A DNA stretch of 64,000 bases from positions 124,001 through 188,000 of the forward strand of contig CACJBA010000001.1 in the NCBI GenBank assembly GCA_902591535.1, in the 5' to 3' direction. The position numbers and the translations under genes are program-made. Under the pieces are notes generated by a model. The model had not been told where the DNA came from, ran no database searches, and was given only the letters and a program-made list of their open reading frames with translations. Below are positions 27,038-35,023 of the stretch, piece by piece (positions within the stretch are counted from its first letter, which is position 1; every line of letters begins with the position of its first letter). This DNA is from an uncultured Pelagibacteraceae bacterium. GTDB taxonomy: Bacteria; Pseudomonadota; Alphaproteobacteria; Pelagibacterales; Pelagibacteraceae.

Positions 27038-28237
27038 TTATTTTTTTTGATATTTTACCGCTTCCTCTGAACCGTCAGTAGAAGTACCTTTACTATAAGA
27101 GTGAGCGCCCATACCCGCAAGTTCTCCATCTTTGACTATGAGATACTGATTTCTTATTTCTTTTTTCTCAAAAAAACATTCTAGTATTTCTCTCACACCA
27201 TCTGCATATCTAGTTTGTGCAGATAGAGATGTTCCAGAAGTATGTGGTGTCATCCCATGATGAGGCATTGATCTCCAAGGATGATCATTTGGTGCAGGCT
27301 GAGGAAACCATACGTCTCCAGCATAACCACTTAATTGACCAGATTTAAGAGCTGCAGCTATTGCATCTTTGTCACAAATTTTTCCTCTAGCAGTATTTAC
27401 GATATAAGCACCTTTTTTCATCTTATTAATCATTGTTTCATCAAAAAGATGTTCAGTTTCAGGATGTAGTGGACAATTAATAGTAACAACATCGCAAACT
27501 TTAACCATAGATTCAACTGAATCATGAAAAGTTAAATTTAACTCTTTTTCAACTTTTTCTGGCAATCTATGTCTATCAAAATAATGGAGATGAACGTCAA
27601 ATGGCTTCATTTTTCTTAAAGCATCTAAACCAATTCTTCCTGCTGCCACTGTACCAATATGCATTCCTTCAACATCATAAGATCTCTGAACAGCATCAGC
27701 TATATTCCAGCCACCATTATTTACTATCGCATATTGTGAATGGTAATCTCTAACCATAGATACAATCATCATAACTATATGTTCAGCAACTGATCTAGAG
27801 TTACAGTAGGTAACTTCAACTACATCAATTTTATGTTCCATCGCAGCTTGCAAATCAACGTGATCAGATCCAATACCTGCTGTAATTGCCATTTTAAGAT
27901 TTGGAGCAGACTCCATTTTTTTTCTTGTAAGATAATATGGAAAGAAAGGCTGTGAAATAACTACATCCGCGTCCACTAGTTCTTTATCAGCAGTGCAACC
28001 ATCTCCATCTTTATCAGAGGTAACAACTAATTGGTGACCATTACTCTCTAAGAATTTTCTTAAGCCTAATTCTCCTGAAACACATCCTAATAACTCACCA
28101 GGTTTAAAATCTCTTCCATTTGGCGAAGGAAGAGTCATGCCGTCAGGATATTTATCTATTTTTGGAAGACTCCCTAATGGATAATTTTTGGGCATCCCAT
28201 TTATAGGGTCGTCGTATAATACACAAAGTATTTTCAT
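27038..28237 (-). CDS. fdh: NAD-dependent formate dehydrogenase, metal-free (D-2-hydroxyacid dehydrogenase family)
   Basis: A 399-residue enzyme of the Pseudomonas sp. 101 / plant FDH type, which oxidises formate by direct hydride transfer to NAD with no metal. The catalytic residues fall at the numbering known for the Pseudomonas enzyme: Asn146 (in TYCNSRSV), Arg284 (in NTARGKICDK) and His332 (in TPHTSGTSL); Asp221 in HYFDRHRL marks NAD rather than NADP preference. The formate-site PFFPYYLT and the C-terminal HSYSKGTSTDGSEEA are further diagnostic blocks. It is separated from the molybdenum enzyme operon by a terminator and has its own A/T-rich leader. Confidence 0.95.
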   Translation of the reverse strand: MKILCVLYDDPINGMPKNYPLGSLPKIDKYPDGMTLPSPNGRDFKPGELLGCVSGELGLRKFLESNGHQLVVTSDKDGDGCTADKELVDADVVISQPFFPYYLTRKKMESAPNLKMAITAGIGSDHVDLQAAMEHKIDVVEVTYCNSRSVAEHIVMMIVSMVRDYHSQYAIVNNGGWNIADAVQRSYDVEGMHIGTVAAGRIGLDALRKMKPFDVHLHYFDRHRLPEKVEKELNLTFHDSVESMVKVCDVVTINCPLHPETEHLFDETMINKMKKGAYIVNTARGKICDKDAIAAALKSGQLSGYAGDVWFPQPAPNDHPWRSMPHHGMTPHTSGTSLSAQTRYADGVREILECFFEKKEIRNQYLIVKDGELAGMGAHSYSKGTSTDGSEEAVKYQKK

Positions 28238-28360
28238 TTTTATTTTTTCTCATTTCTTTACCCTTATGGTTATTTACCCTATTTTTTTTCTCTACATTCC
28301 TAATTTATTAAAAATTTTTTATTCCTTCAATAATATTTTTTAATAATTTAAAAACATAAT
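28238..28360 (-). promoter_or_regulatory. Leader and probable promoter of the NAD formate dehydrogenase gene
   Basis: This 123-base gap separates the HPP gene (stop at 28361) from fdh (start at 28237), both on the minus strand. Read on the minus strand, a TTGAAG and a TAAATT 17 bases apart give a weak promoter match. Further down are two GGGTAAA repeats (between 28257 and 28280), the same heptamer that is tandemly repeated before fdsGB. No terminator hairpin for the HPP gene was seen. Confidence 0.35.
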
Positions 28361-28834
28361 TTATTTAGATGGATAATTTTTTTTCAGAATTAATTTGTTA
28401 ACCAATATAGCTAATCCTAAGATAATAATACATCCGAATATTATTGGATTTATTAAGTACTCAAATGACGCACTTCCAATAATAACCATAATTGGATTAC
28501 CACCAGCTGGCGGATGAACAATATTTAATAAAATCATAAAGAAAACACCAGCGCCTACAGCTAAGGCAATATTTATGTATATGGGTAAAGGTATAAAGTT
28601 AACAAACATAACACCAACGAGCGCAGTACACAAATGACCAAAAAAAACATTTTTTGGTTGTGCAAATGGACTTTCTGGAAAACCAAACAATAGAACCATT
28701 GATGAACCAAAGGATCCAGCTATGAAATATCCCAAAGAACTTTTGTAAGTTAAAACAGTTAAAACACCAATTGTAATTGTTGAAAAAAAACCTGCAATCA
28801 AAGCTTTTTGTAAAGTGGATTTTTCTATTTTCAT
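28361..28834 (-). CDS. HPP family integral membrane protein
   Basis: A 157-residue protein with four hydrophobic segments and the family-defining His-Pro-Pro in NIVHPPAGGNPIM, preceded by GSFGSSMVLLFGFPESPFAQP, the second conserved block. HPP proteins have been linked to nitrite or anion transport in a few organisms; the function here is not established. It overlaps the NifU-like gene upstream by four bases (ATGA type), so the two are translationally coupled. Placed between a formate dehydrogenase and molybdenum cofactor genes, an anion such as formate is a conceivable substrate, but this is inference. Confidence 0.82.
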   Translation of the reverse strand: MKIEKSTLQKALIAGFFSTITIGVLTVLTYKSSLGYFIAGSFGSSMVLLFGFPESPFAQPKNVFFGHLCTALVGVMFVNFIPLPIYINIALAVGAGVFFMILLNIVHPPAGGNPIMVIIGSASFEYLINPIIFGCIIILGLAILVNKLILKKNYPSK

Positions 28835-29232
28835 TTATTTTCCAAAGCCTTTTGAACTGTTTTTAATGGTAAAAGCAAACATTCTTTTCTACTGATGTTT
28901 TTTTTATTTAATATTTCTTTGAAGCTTTTCCATTCGTTATCTATTTTAGATTTTATGTCATCAAATAATTTTTCTCCATGCGTTATAAATGCCAATATTT
29001 GATTAATCTTTTTATCTTTAATTTTTCTAGACAATAAGCTCACTGAAGCCTGACAATAAACACATGATTTGCACTGATAAGCCATGTCTTTTACAACCTC
29101 ATCTTTGACAATTAAGCTTATTTCCATTTCATCTCCACATAATTGATTTTTGTGTTTGTATCTATGTGTATAGTTCTCAAGAACTTTGTTATTTTCAGTG
29201 TGTGAGGCGATTTCTAAAATTCTTAAGTCCAT
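28831..29232 (-). CDS. NifU/IscU-like iron-sulfur scaffold protein
   Basis: A 133-residue protein with the NifU N-terminal fold: CGDEMEISL (Cys32) near the start, AYQCKSCVYCQASVSLLS (Cys54, Cys57, Cys60) in the middle, and Cys118 in KECLLLPLKTVQ near the end, giving the three cluster-binding positions expected of an IscU/SufU-type scaffold plus two extra cysteines. It is not a canonical IscU (the LPPVK chaperone motif is missing). The neighbouring formate dehydrogenase contains many Fe-S clusters, so a dedicated role in its assembly is possible. It is divergent from mobA with 43 bases between. Confidence 0.78.
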   Translation of the reverse strand: MDLRILEIASHTENNKVLENYTHRYKHKNQLCGDEMEISLIVKDEVVKDMAYQCKSCVYCQASVSLLSRKIKDKKINQILAFITHGEKLFDDIKSKIDNEWKSFKEILNKKNISRKECLLLPLKTVQKALENK

Positions 29233-29275
29233 TTAATTTCTTTTATTCAAGTTTTAATGTTTTATATTTTGATAA

Positions 29276-29884
29276 ATGCATCATAACAATATTTTAGGCA
29301 CAGTACTAGCAGGCGGAAAGTCACAAAGATTTGGCGAAGATAAGTCTCAAGTAAACTTAGCAAACAAGCTATTAATAGATTATGTATTGTCAGAAATAAT
29401 TGATCAATTTAAAGAAGTTTTAATTGTTTCAAATAATTCGATAAATTTTCAAAATTCAGAAAAAATTACAAAAATAGAAGACCATGAAAAAGGACTTGGT
29501 CCTTTAGGTGGAGTTTTGTCTGCTATGAAATGGATTAAAGCAAACAAAAGAGATTACCAATGGATAGCAACCTTTCCGGTTGATACTCCTTTTTTTAAAA
29601 AGGAAATATTAACAGATTTTATTAAAAATATTAATTTCAATGAAAGTGATTTATTTTTTATAAAATCAAATAATACCAGGCATAATATATTTGGCTTATG
29701 GTCAATAAAGTTATTAGATAGATTAGAAAATGACTTAAATAATGGAGAAAGAAAAGTAGAGTTATGGGCAAATAATGTTGGAGTTAAAATAATTAATATG
29801 GAGTTTCCAAACAAAGATCCTTTCTTTAATATAAATACTAAAGATGATTTAGAAAAAGCAAAAGAAATATTGAAAAATGATTAG
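29276..29884 (+). CDS. mobA: Molybdenum cofactor guanylyltransferase MobA
   Basis: A 202-residue nucleotidyltransferase that attaches GMP to Mo-molybdopterin to make the MGD cofactor needed by FdsA. The family signature LAGGKSQRFGEDKSQ near the N-terminus binds GTP, and EKGLGPLGGVLSAM and FPVDTPFF (the D-T-P metal site) follow. The length is normal. The stop overlaps the moeA start by eight bases. The gene is divergent from the NifU-HPP-fdh run; the placement ties molybdenum cofactor maturation to formate oxidation. Confidence 0.92.
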   Translation: MHHNNILGTVLAGGKSQRFGEDKSQVNLANKLLIDYVLSEIIDQFKEVLIVSNNSINFQNSEKITKIEDHEKGLGPLGGVLSAMKWIKANKRDYQWIATFPVDTPFFKKEILTDFIKNINFNESDLFFIKSNNTRHNIFGLWSIKLLDRLENDLNNGERKVELWANNVGVKIINMEFPNKDPFFNINTKDDLEKAKEILKND

Positions 29885-31130
29885 TTACGAACGATCTAAG
29901 AAAATATTAAAAAAAGCAAAAATTAAGATTAAAGATGAGACTATTAATAGTATTAATTCTATAAATAGACTTGTTTCTAGAAATGTTTATTCAACTATAA
30001 ATTATCCAACTGGTGATAATGCTGCTTTTGATGGATATGCAATTAATTCAAAAGATACTATTCGATTAAAAAAAAATTTATATAGGCAATTTAAGATAAT
30101 TGGCTCTATCGCTGCTGGCTCCAAACCATTGAAGAAAAAAATTAAAAAATTTGATGCAATTGAGATTATGACAGGAGGGATTATTCCAAAAGGTTTTGAT
30201 ACAATAATCCCGATTGAGCAAATAAAATTTTATCCAAACAGAACTAATAAAAAATTTATTTTAATAGATCAAAAAATTAAGAAACATAATCATATAAGAT
30301 TTGCTGGCTCTGATTTTAAAAAAGGTGAAGTTATTCTTAGAAAAAATACTATTATTCAACCAAATCATATTTTGGCTTTCAAAACTTTGGGTATTAAGAA
30401 AATTAAAGTTAAAAAAAAAATTAATATTCTTTTTTTTTCAACTGGTAATGAAATTACAAACAAAGATAATATTCCAAATTGGAAGGTTAGAAACTCAAAT
30501 AGCCATTATATAAAAAATTTAAATGAAAATTTTTTATTTCATTTTGAAAATGGAGGAATATTAAAAGATAACCATCAAAGAATTTTTAAAAATAATATAA
30601 AGAAAATGTTAAACAATAAAACTGATATTTTAATTACCTCAGGTGCAGTTTCAGCTGGTAAGTATGATTATATTCCGAGCGTTGTAAAAACCTTTAAATT
30701 ATCTGATTATTTTAAAAGTGTAGCAATTAGACCAGGAAAACCAATTTTATTTGCAAAAATTAAATCTAAACAAAAAGTAATTTTTGGTCTTCCAGGCAAT
30801 CCAATGTCTTCCTCAGCATGTTTTAGGTTTTTTGTAATTCCTTTCATAGCAAATACACTAGGTTTAAATACTGAGATACCAGTTCGTGGTATTTTAAAAA
30901 ATAGTTTTATTAAAAAAAAGCAATTCACTCGTTTTGCTAAAAGTAAATTAAGCACAACTAAAGATGGAAAAATAGAAATAGAAATATTAAAAGGACAAGA
31001 ATCTTTTAGAGTTAAATCTTTCATAAAATCAAATATTTGGGCTTTGTTGCCTGCTGGTAAATCTAAATTTAAAAAAGGGGAGATAGTGGATTGTTTTTTC
31101 CCCAACCAATATAATCAAACTTTAATTTAA
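29877..31130 (+). CDS. moeA: Molybdopterin molybdotransferase MoeA
   Basis: A 417-residue enzyme that inserts molybdate into adenylylated molybdopterin. Recognisable blocks are NYPTGDNAAFDGYA, IGSIAAGSKP, IMTGGIIPKGFD, STGNEI, ITSGAVSAGKYDY and FGLPGNPMSSSACF. Lysine content is very high, as in the other genes of this genome. It overlaps mobA by eight bases, indicating cotranslation. It is followed by 49 bases with a small weak hairpin before a DMT permease gene that begins the next operon. Confidence 0.92.
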   Translation: MISYERSKKILKKAKIKIKDETINSINSINRLVSRNVYSTINYPTGDNAAFDGYAINSKDTIRLKKNLYRQFKIIGSIAAGSKPLKKKIKKFDAIEIMTGGIIPKGFDTIIPIEQIKFYPNRTNKKFILIDQKIKKHNHIRFAGSDFKKGEVILRKNTIIQPNHILAFKTLGIKKIKVKKKINILFFSTGNEITNKDNIPNWKVRNSNSHYIKNLNENFLFHFENGGILKDNHQRIFKNNIKKMLNNKTDILITSGAVSAGKYDYIPSVVKTFKLSDYFKSVAIRPGKPILFAKIKSKQKVIFGLPGNPMSSSACFRFFVIPFIANTLGLNTEIPVRGILKNSFIKKKQFTRFAKSKLSTTKDGKIEIEILKGQESFRVKSFIKSNIWALLPAGKSKFKKGEIVDCFFPNQYNQTLI

Positions 31131-31179
31131 AAACGTATTTTTGTTGTAGAAAAATCTTTTTAGATTTAGATTTCGGGAT

Positions 31180-32085
31180 ATGTTAGAGCTAAGAAATCCA
31201 AGAATTGCTATTCCAGTTGTACTATTTGCAGGACTTCTTTGGTCTTTTGGTCCATTGGTTGTAAGATATATGGACAATCCTCAATTAGTACCTTGGCAAT
31301 ATATTTTTGGGAGAGGCTTAACAATCTTTATTTTATTAAATCTTTATTTATTTTTTGAAGAAGGGAAAAATTTTTATAAAAACTATTACAAAATAGGTTT
31401 ATCAGGAGTAATTGGTGGGTCTGGTTTAGGGATCGCTATGATTACCTTTATTTATTCTATTACCAACACTAGCGCTGCGGTTACATTACTTTGCTTAGCA
31501 GCAATGCCTTTTTTTACAGCTTTATTAGCTTTTCTATTTTTAAGAGAAAAGATTTCTTTGAGCGTATGGATCTCAATACTAATTGCTTCAGTTGGTATTA
31601 TTATTATGGCTCTTGGTAATACTGGTGAAAAATCATTTACAGGTTTTGTTTTTGGTCTAACTTCTTCACTTGGTTTTTCAGTTTTCTCAGTAACTTTAAG
31701 ATGGAGAAAAGAAACACCAAAATTTACGACTGTTGCTTTCTCTGGATTATTTTGTTTTGTTTTTGCTTCAGTTATTATTTTATCAAATGACTTAAAATTT
31801 TTTTCTACAAGTTATAATGGTGCATTATTTTCACTTCACGGAACTTTAGTTTGTTTTGGACTAATTTTATATTCAATTGGATCTAAAGCAATCCCTGCAG
31901 CTGAACTAACACTGCTATCTTTAACAGAAGTTGTGGGTGGAATTTTTTGGGTTTGGGTGCCAATATTTGGCATTAATGAAGTACCATCTACGAATACTAT
32001 TATCGGTGGTTTTTTTCTTTTTGTATCTTTGTTTTACTATAGTCTCATTATGAGATGGAACAAAAGATATATAGCTTTGAATTAA
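31180..32085 (+). CDS. DMT superfamily permease (EamA family)
   Basis: A 301-residue, ten-helix inner-membrane protein of the EamA group, with the two repeats each containing a short FLREKIS-like loop after helix four. It lies one base upstream of the creatinase gene and is probably its transport partner, for instance exporting or importing a guanidino compound, amino acid or urea; this is a context inference. The start ATG at 31180 follows CGGGAT. The protein differs from the pxp-linked and gsh-linked permeases in this window. Confidence 0.8.
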   Translation: MLELRNPRIAIPVVLFAGLLWSFGPLVVRYMDNPQLVPWQYIFGRGLTIFILLNLYLFFEEGKNFYKNYYKIGLSGVIGGSGLGIAMITFIYSITNTSAAVTLLCLAAMPFFTALLAFLFLREKISLSVWISILIASVGIIIMALGNTGEKSFTGFVFGLTSSLGFSVFSVTLRWRKETPKFTTVAFSGLFCFVFASVIILSNDLKFFSTSYNGALFSLHGTLVCFGLILYSIGSKAIPAAELTLLSLTEVVGGIFWVWVPIFGINEVPSTNTIIGGFFLFVSLFYYSLIMRWNKRYIALN

Positions 32086-32086
32086 T

Positions 32087-33304
32087 ATGGAACGACCAGA
32101 TTTTTTTGAGCTTAAAAATGGTGACAAGGTAAAACTTCCCTTTTCTAAACAAGAGTATGATCAACGCGTAAATAAACTTAGATCAGTTATGGATAAAAAT
32201 AACCTAGATATGGTTATTTTAACTTCAATGCATAATGTTGCCTATTATACAGGTTTTATTTATTGCTCATTTGGTAGACCCTACGGATGCATCGTTACAA
32301 AAAATAAAATATCAACAATTTCTGCAAATATTGACGCCAGTCAGCCTTGGCGAAGATCTCATTGTAATAATGTGATTTACACTGATTGGAAAAGGGATAA
32401 TTTCTTGAGAGCAATAGTTTCAATTATTGGAAGAGATGAACCCCCAAAAAGTATTGGTCTTGAATATGATCATATAACTATAGAGATGAGGGAGAAATTA
32501 GGATCTATTTTTACTTTCTCTGTTTTTAGCGATATTTCAAAAGATTTGATGAAACTAAGAATGATAAAATCAAATGAAGAAATAGAAATTATTAAAAATG
32601 GTGCAAGGATTGCAGATATTGGAGGTGAAGAAATAGTAAAAAATATCAGAGAAGGAAATACCGAAATCGAAGTAGCAATTGCTGGAAGAGATAAAATGGA
32701 GAGAGAGATAGCTAAAACTTATCCAGATGCTGAATATATGGATACTTGGGTATGGTTTCAGTCGGGCATAAACACTGATGGAGCTCATAATCCGAAAACA
32801 AATAGAAAATTAATGAAAGGTGATATTTTATCTTTAAACACATTTCCAATGATCTCTGGATACTATACAGCCTTAGAAAGGACTTTGTTTTTAGATCATG
32901 CAGATGATGCATCACACAAAGCTTGGGAAGCAAATGTTAAAGTTCATAAAAGAGGTTTAGAGCTAATCAAACCTGGAGCTAAGTGTTCTAATATTTGTCA
33001 TGAGCTAAATGAACTTTTCGCTGAGCTAGGTTACCTTCAGTATAGAACTTTTGGTTATGGACATTCATTTGGTATGCTCTCACATTTTTATGGAAGAGAG
33101 GCTGGATTAGAATTAAGAGAAGATATAGATACTGTGCTTGAGGAAAATATGGTGGTTTCAATGGAACCAATGATTATGATCCCAGAAGGAAATCCTGGTG
33201 CAGGTGGATATAGAGAACACGATATTTTAGTGATAGCCAAAAATGGAGCAGAAAATATTACGAAATTTCCTTTTGGTCCTGAACATAATATTATTAGAGG
33301 TTAA
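32087..33304 (+). CDS. Creatinase (creatine amidinohydrolase), M24 fold
   Basis: A 405-residue enzyme closely matching Pseudomonas creatinase, which splits creatine into sarcosine and urea. Creatinases have the M24 'pita-bread' fold but no metal. The creatinase-specific residues are all present: Arg64 (CSFGRPY), catalytic His234 (TDGAHNP), Glu264 (YYTALERT), Arg337 (FYGREAG) and Glu360 (VVSMEPM), matching Pseudomonas Arg64, His232, Glu262, Arg335 and Glu358. The Asp ligands of metallopeptidases are absent (ILSLNTFP). Since the next gene but one makes guanidinoacetate, the true substrate could be creatine or guanidinoacetate. The gene is second in the operon. Confidence 0.9.
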   Translation: MERPDFFELKNGDKVKLPFSKQEYDQRVNKLRSVMDKNNLDMVILTSMHNVAYYTGFIYCSFGRPYGCIVTKNKISTISANIDASQPWRRSHCNNVIYTDWKRDNFLRAIVSIIGRDEPPKSIGLEYDHITIEMREKLGSIFTFSVFSDISKDLMKLRMIKSNEEIEIIKNGARIADIGGEEIVKNIREGNTEIEVAIAGRDKMEREIAKTYPDAEYMDTWVWFQSGINTDGAHNPKTNRKLMKGDILSLNTFPMISGYYTALERTLFLDHADDASHKAWEANVKVHKRGLELIKPGAKCSNICHELNELFAELGYLQYRTFGYGHSFGMLSHFYGREAGLELREDIDTVLEENMVVSMEPMIMIPEGNPGAGGYREHDILVIAKNGAENITKFPFGPEHNIIRG

Positions 33305-33310
33305 ATCAAA

Positions 33311-35023
33311 TTGGCAGATAACGATAATTTTAAAGAGATTTTTGATGAAATAAACAAAAATTTGAGTAGCAGAAATTTTGTTTCTGCTGAAGCAAATCTT
33401 AATAAAATTTTAGAGGTAGATCCAAATAATATAAAAGCTCTTTTTTTGTTAGGATCTATTTTTCTTGAAATTAAAGAATTTGATAGGTCAAAAAAAATTT
33501 TAAAAAAAGTAATCGATTTAGATCCTAATATTGCAAATGCTAATAGTAATCTTGGTGTTGTATATATAAATTTGAGAGAGTTTGATTTTGCAAAAAAATA
33601 TATTTTAAAAGCTATTGAAATAAACCCAAAACATCTAGATGCTTATAACTACCTTGGGCTTATTTATAGTGAATTAGGTCAGTTTGAAAAAGCATTGAGT
33701 AGTACAAAAAAAGCTTTGGAATTAAATGAAAGCTATTTTCAAGGTTATAACAACTTAGGTTTGATATATAAAAAATTTAATTTTTTTACCGAAGCAGAAT
33801 TTAATTTTAAGCAAGCAATTACAATTAATTCTAAGTTTACTCAATCTTATTACAATTTAATGGAACTTTATGAGAAATCTAATGAAAATAAAAAATTAGA
33901 AAATATCATTAGAGATTTTGAAAAAATATTTAATAAAAATTCTATTTCAACACTTTATGAAGGACACATATTATATAAAAAAGAATTTTTCTTAGATGTA
34001 ATTGAAAATTTAAAATCTTTTATAATTAAAAATGATAATAAACTTGAAATAGATAGAGTAAATCTTTTAGCCAAAAGTTATGACAAGATTGATGATATTG
34101 AAAATGCTTTTTTACACTTTGAAAAAACTAATATATTGAACTTAAATTCTAAAAATAAAGAAATAGATAAAAATAATTTTTTAATAAAAATTAATAACAG
34201 AATTAATGTTTTTAAAAAAATTAAAGATGATAATTCTTTAGTAGCTGAAACGAATTATGACTATAAACCTGTATTTATGATAGGTTTTCCAAGATCCGGA
34301 ACTACTCTGCTAGATACTATACTGAGAAGCCATCAAATGATCGAGGTAATTGAAGAAAAACATATGATGGAAAAATTAATTAATTCATTAAATAGACTTA
34401 CAAATAATTCGATTGAAAAAATTCATAATATTGACGATCAGCATATTAAACAATTAGGAAAAAATTATTTTAAAGAATTACATTCTTATTCTAAAAATTT
34501 TGACACATCAAAAGTTTATATTGATAAGTTACCATTCAATATAATCTATATCGCAGAGATAATCAGAGTTTTTCCTAATGCAAAATTTATAATTTCTATT
34601 AGACATCCTTGTGACTGTGTTCTTAGTTGTTATATGCAGAATTTTAATTTAAATGACTCAATGTCAAATTTTCTTAATTTAAATGATGCAGCAAATATTT
34701 ACAATGTGGTAATGAATTTACTAAAAATATATAAGAAAAATTTTGTGTTTAACTTTAAAGAAATTAAATACGAAAATATAATCTCAAATTTCAACTTTGA
34801 GATAAAAAATGTGCTAGATTTTCTGGATCTACCATGGGATGATAAAGTGATTGAATATCAAAAAACTGCTATAAGTAGAGAACGTATCTTTACTCCTAGC
34901 TATGATCAGGTTATAAAACCTCTTTATTCACAATCAATAGCTAGATGGGAAAAATATAAAAATAAATTATCAAAAGTTTATCCGATACTAGAACCTTGGA
35001 TTAAAGAATTTAATTATGAATAA
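33311..35023 (+). CDS. TPR-repeat protein with C-terminal sulfotransferase domain
   Basis: A 570-residue protein. Residues about 10-310 hold a series of TPR helix pairs (for example AYNYLGLIYSELGQFEKAL, GYNNLGLIYKKFNFFTEA), and residues about 318-570 are a PAPS-dependent sulfotransferase: the 5'-phosphosulfate loop FMIGFPRSGTTLLDT near residue 322 and the 3'-phosphate motif IISIRHPCDCVLSC. The start is TTG at 33311, seven bases after the creatinase stop; no ATG is near, so the N-terminus is less certain. It overlaps the amidinotransferase gene by eight bases. Sulfotransferases of this type are known in marine bacteria; the acceptor is unknown. Confidence 0.85.
   Translation: MADNDNFKEIFDEINKNLSSRNFVSAEANLNKILEVDPNNIKALFLLGSIFLEIKEFDRSKKILKKVIDLDPNIANANSNLGVVYINLREFDFAKKYILKAIEINPKHLDAYNYLGLIYSELGQFEKALSSTKKALELNESYFQGYNNLGLIYKKFNFFTEAEFNFKQAITINSKFTQSYYNLMELYEKSNENKKLENIIRDFEKIFNKNSISTLYEGHILYKKEFFLDVIENLKSFIIKNDNKLEIDRVNLLAKSYDKIDDIENAFLHFEKTNILNLNSKNKEIDKNNFLIKINNRINVFKKIKDDNSLVAETNYDYKPVFMIGFPRSGTTLLDTILRSHQMIEVIEEKHMMEKLINSLNRLTNNSIEKIHNIDDQHIKQLGKNYFKELHSYSKNFDTSKVYIDKLPFNIIYIAEIIRVFPNAKFIISIRHPCDCVLSCYMQNFNLNDSMSNFLNLNDAANIYNVVMNLLKIYKKNFVFNFKEIKYENIISNFNFEIKNVLDFLDLPWDDKVIEYQKTAISRERIFTPSYDQVIKPLYSQSIARWEKYKNKLSKVYPILEPWIKEFNYE

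Noticed and set aside
31152-31167. Hairpin AAATCT-TTTT-AGATTT between moeA and the DMT permease as a terminator
   Set aside because: Six mostly A/T pairs and no following T-run; too weak to call.
32087-33304. Xaa-Pro aminopeptidase call for the M24-fold protein
   Set aside because: The metal ligand residues are missing and all creatinase active-site residues are present.
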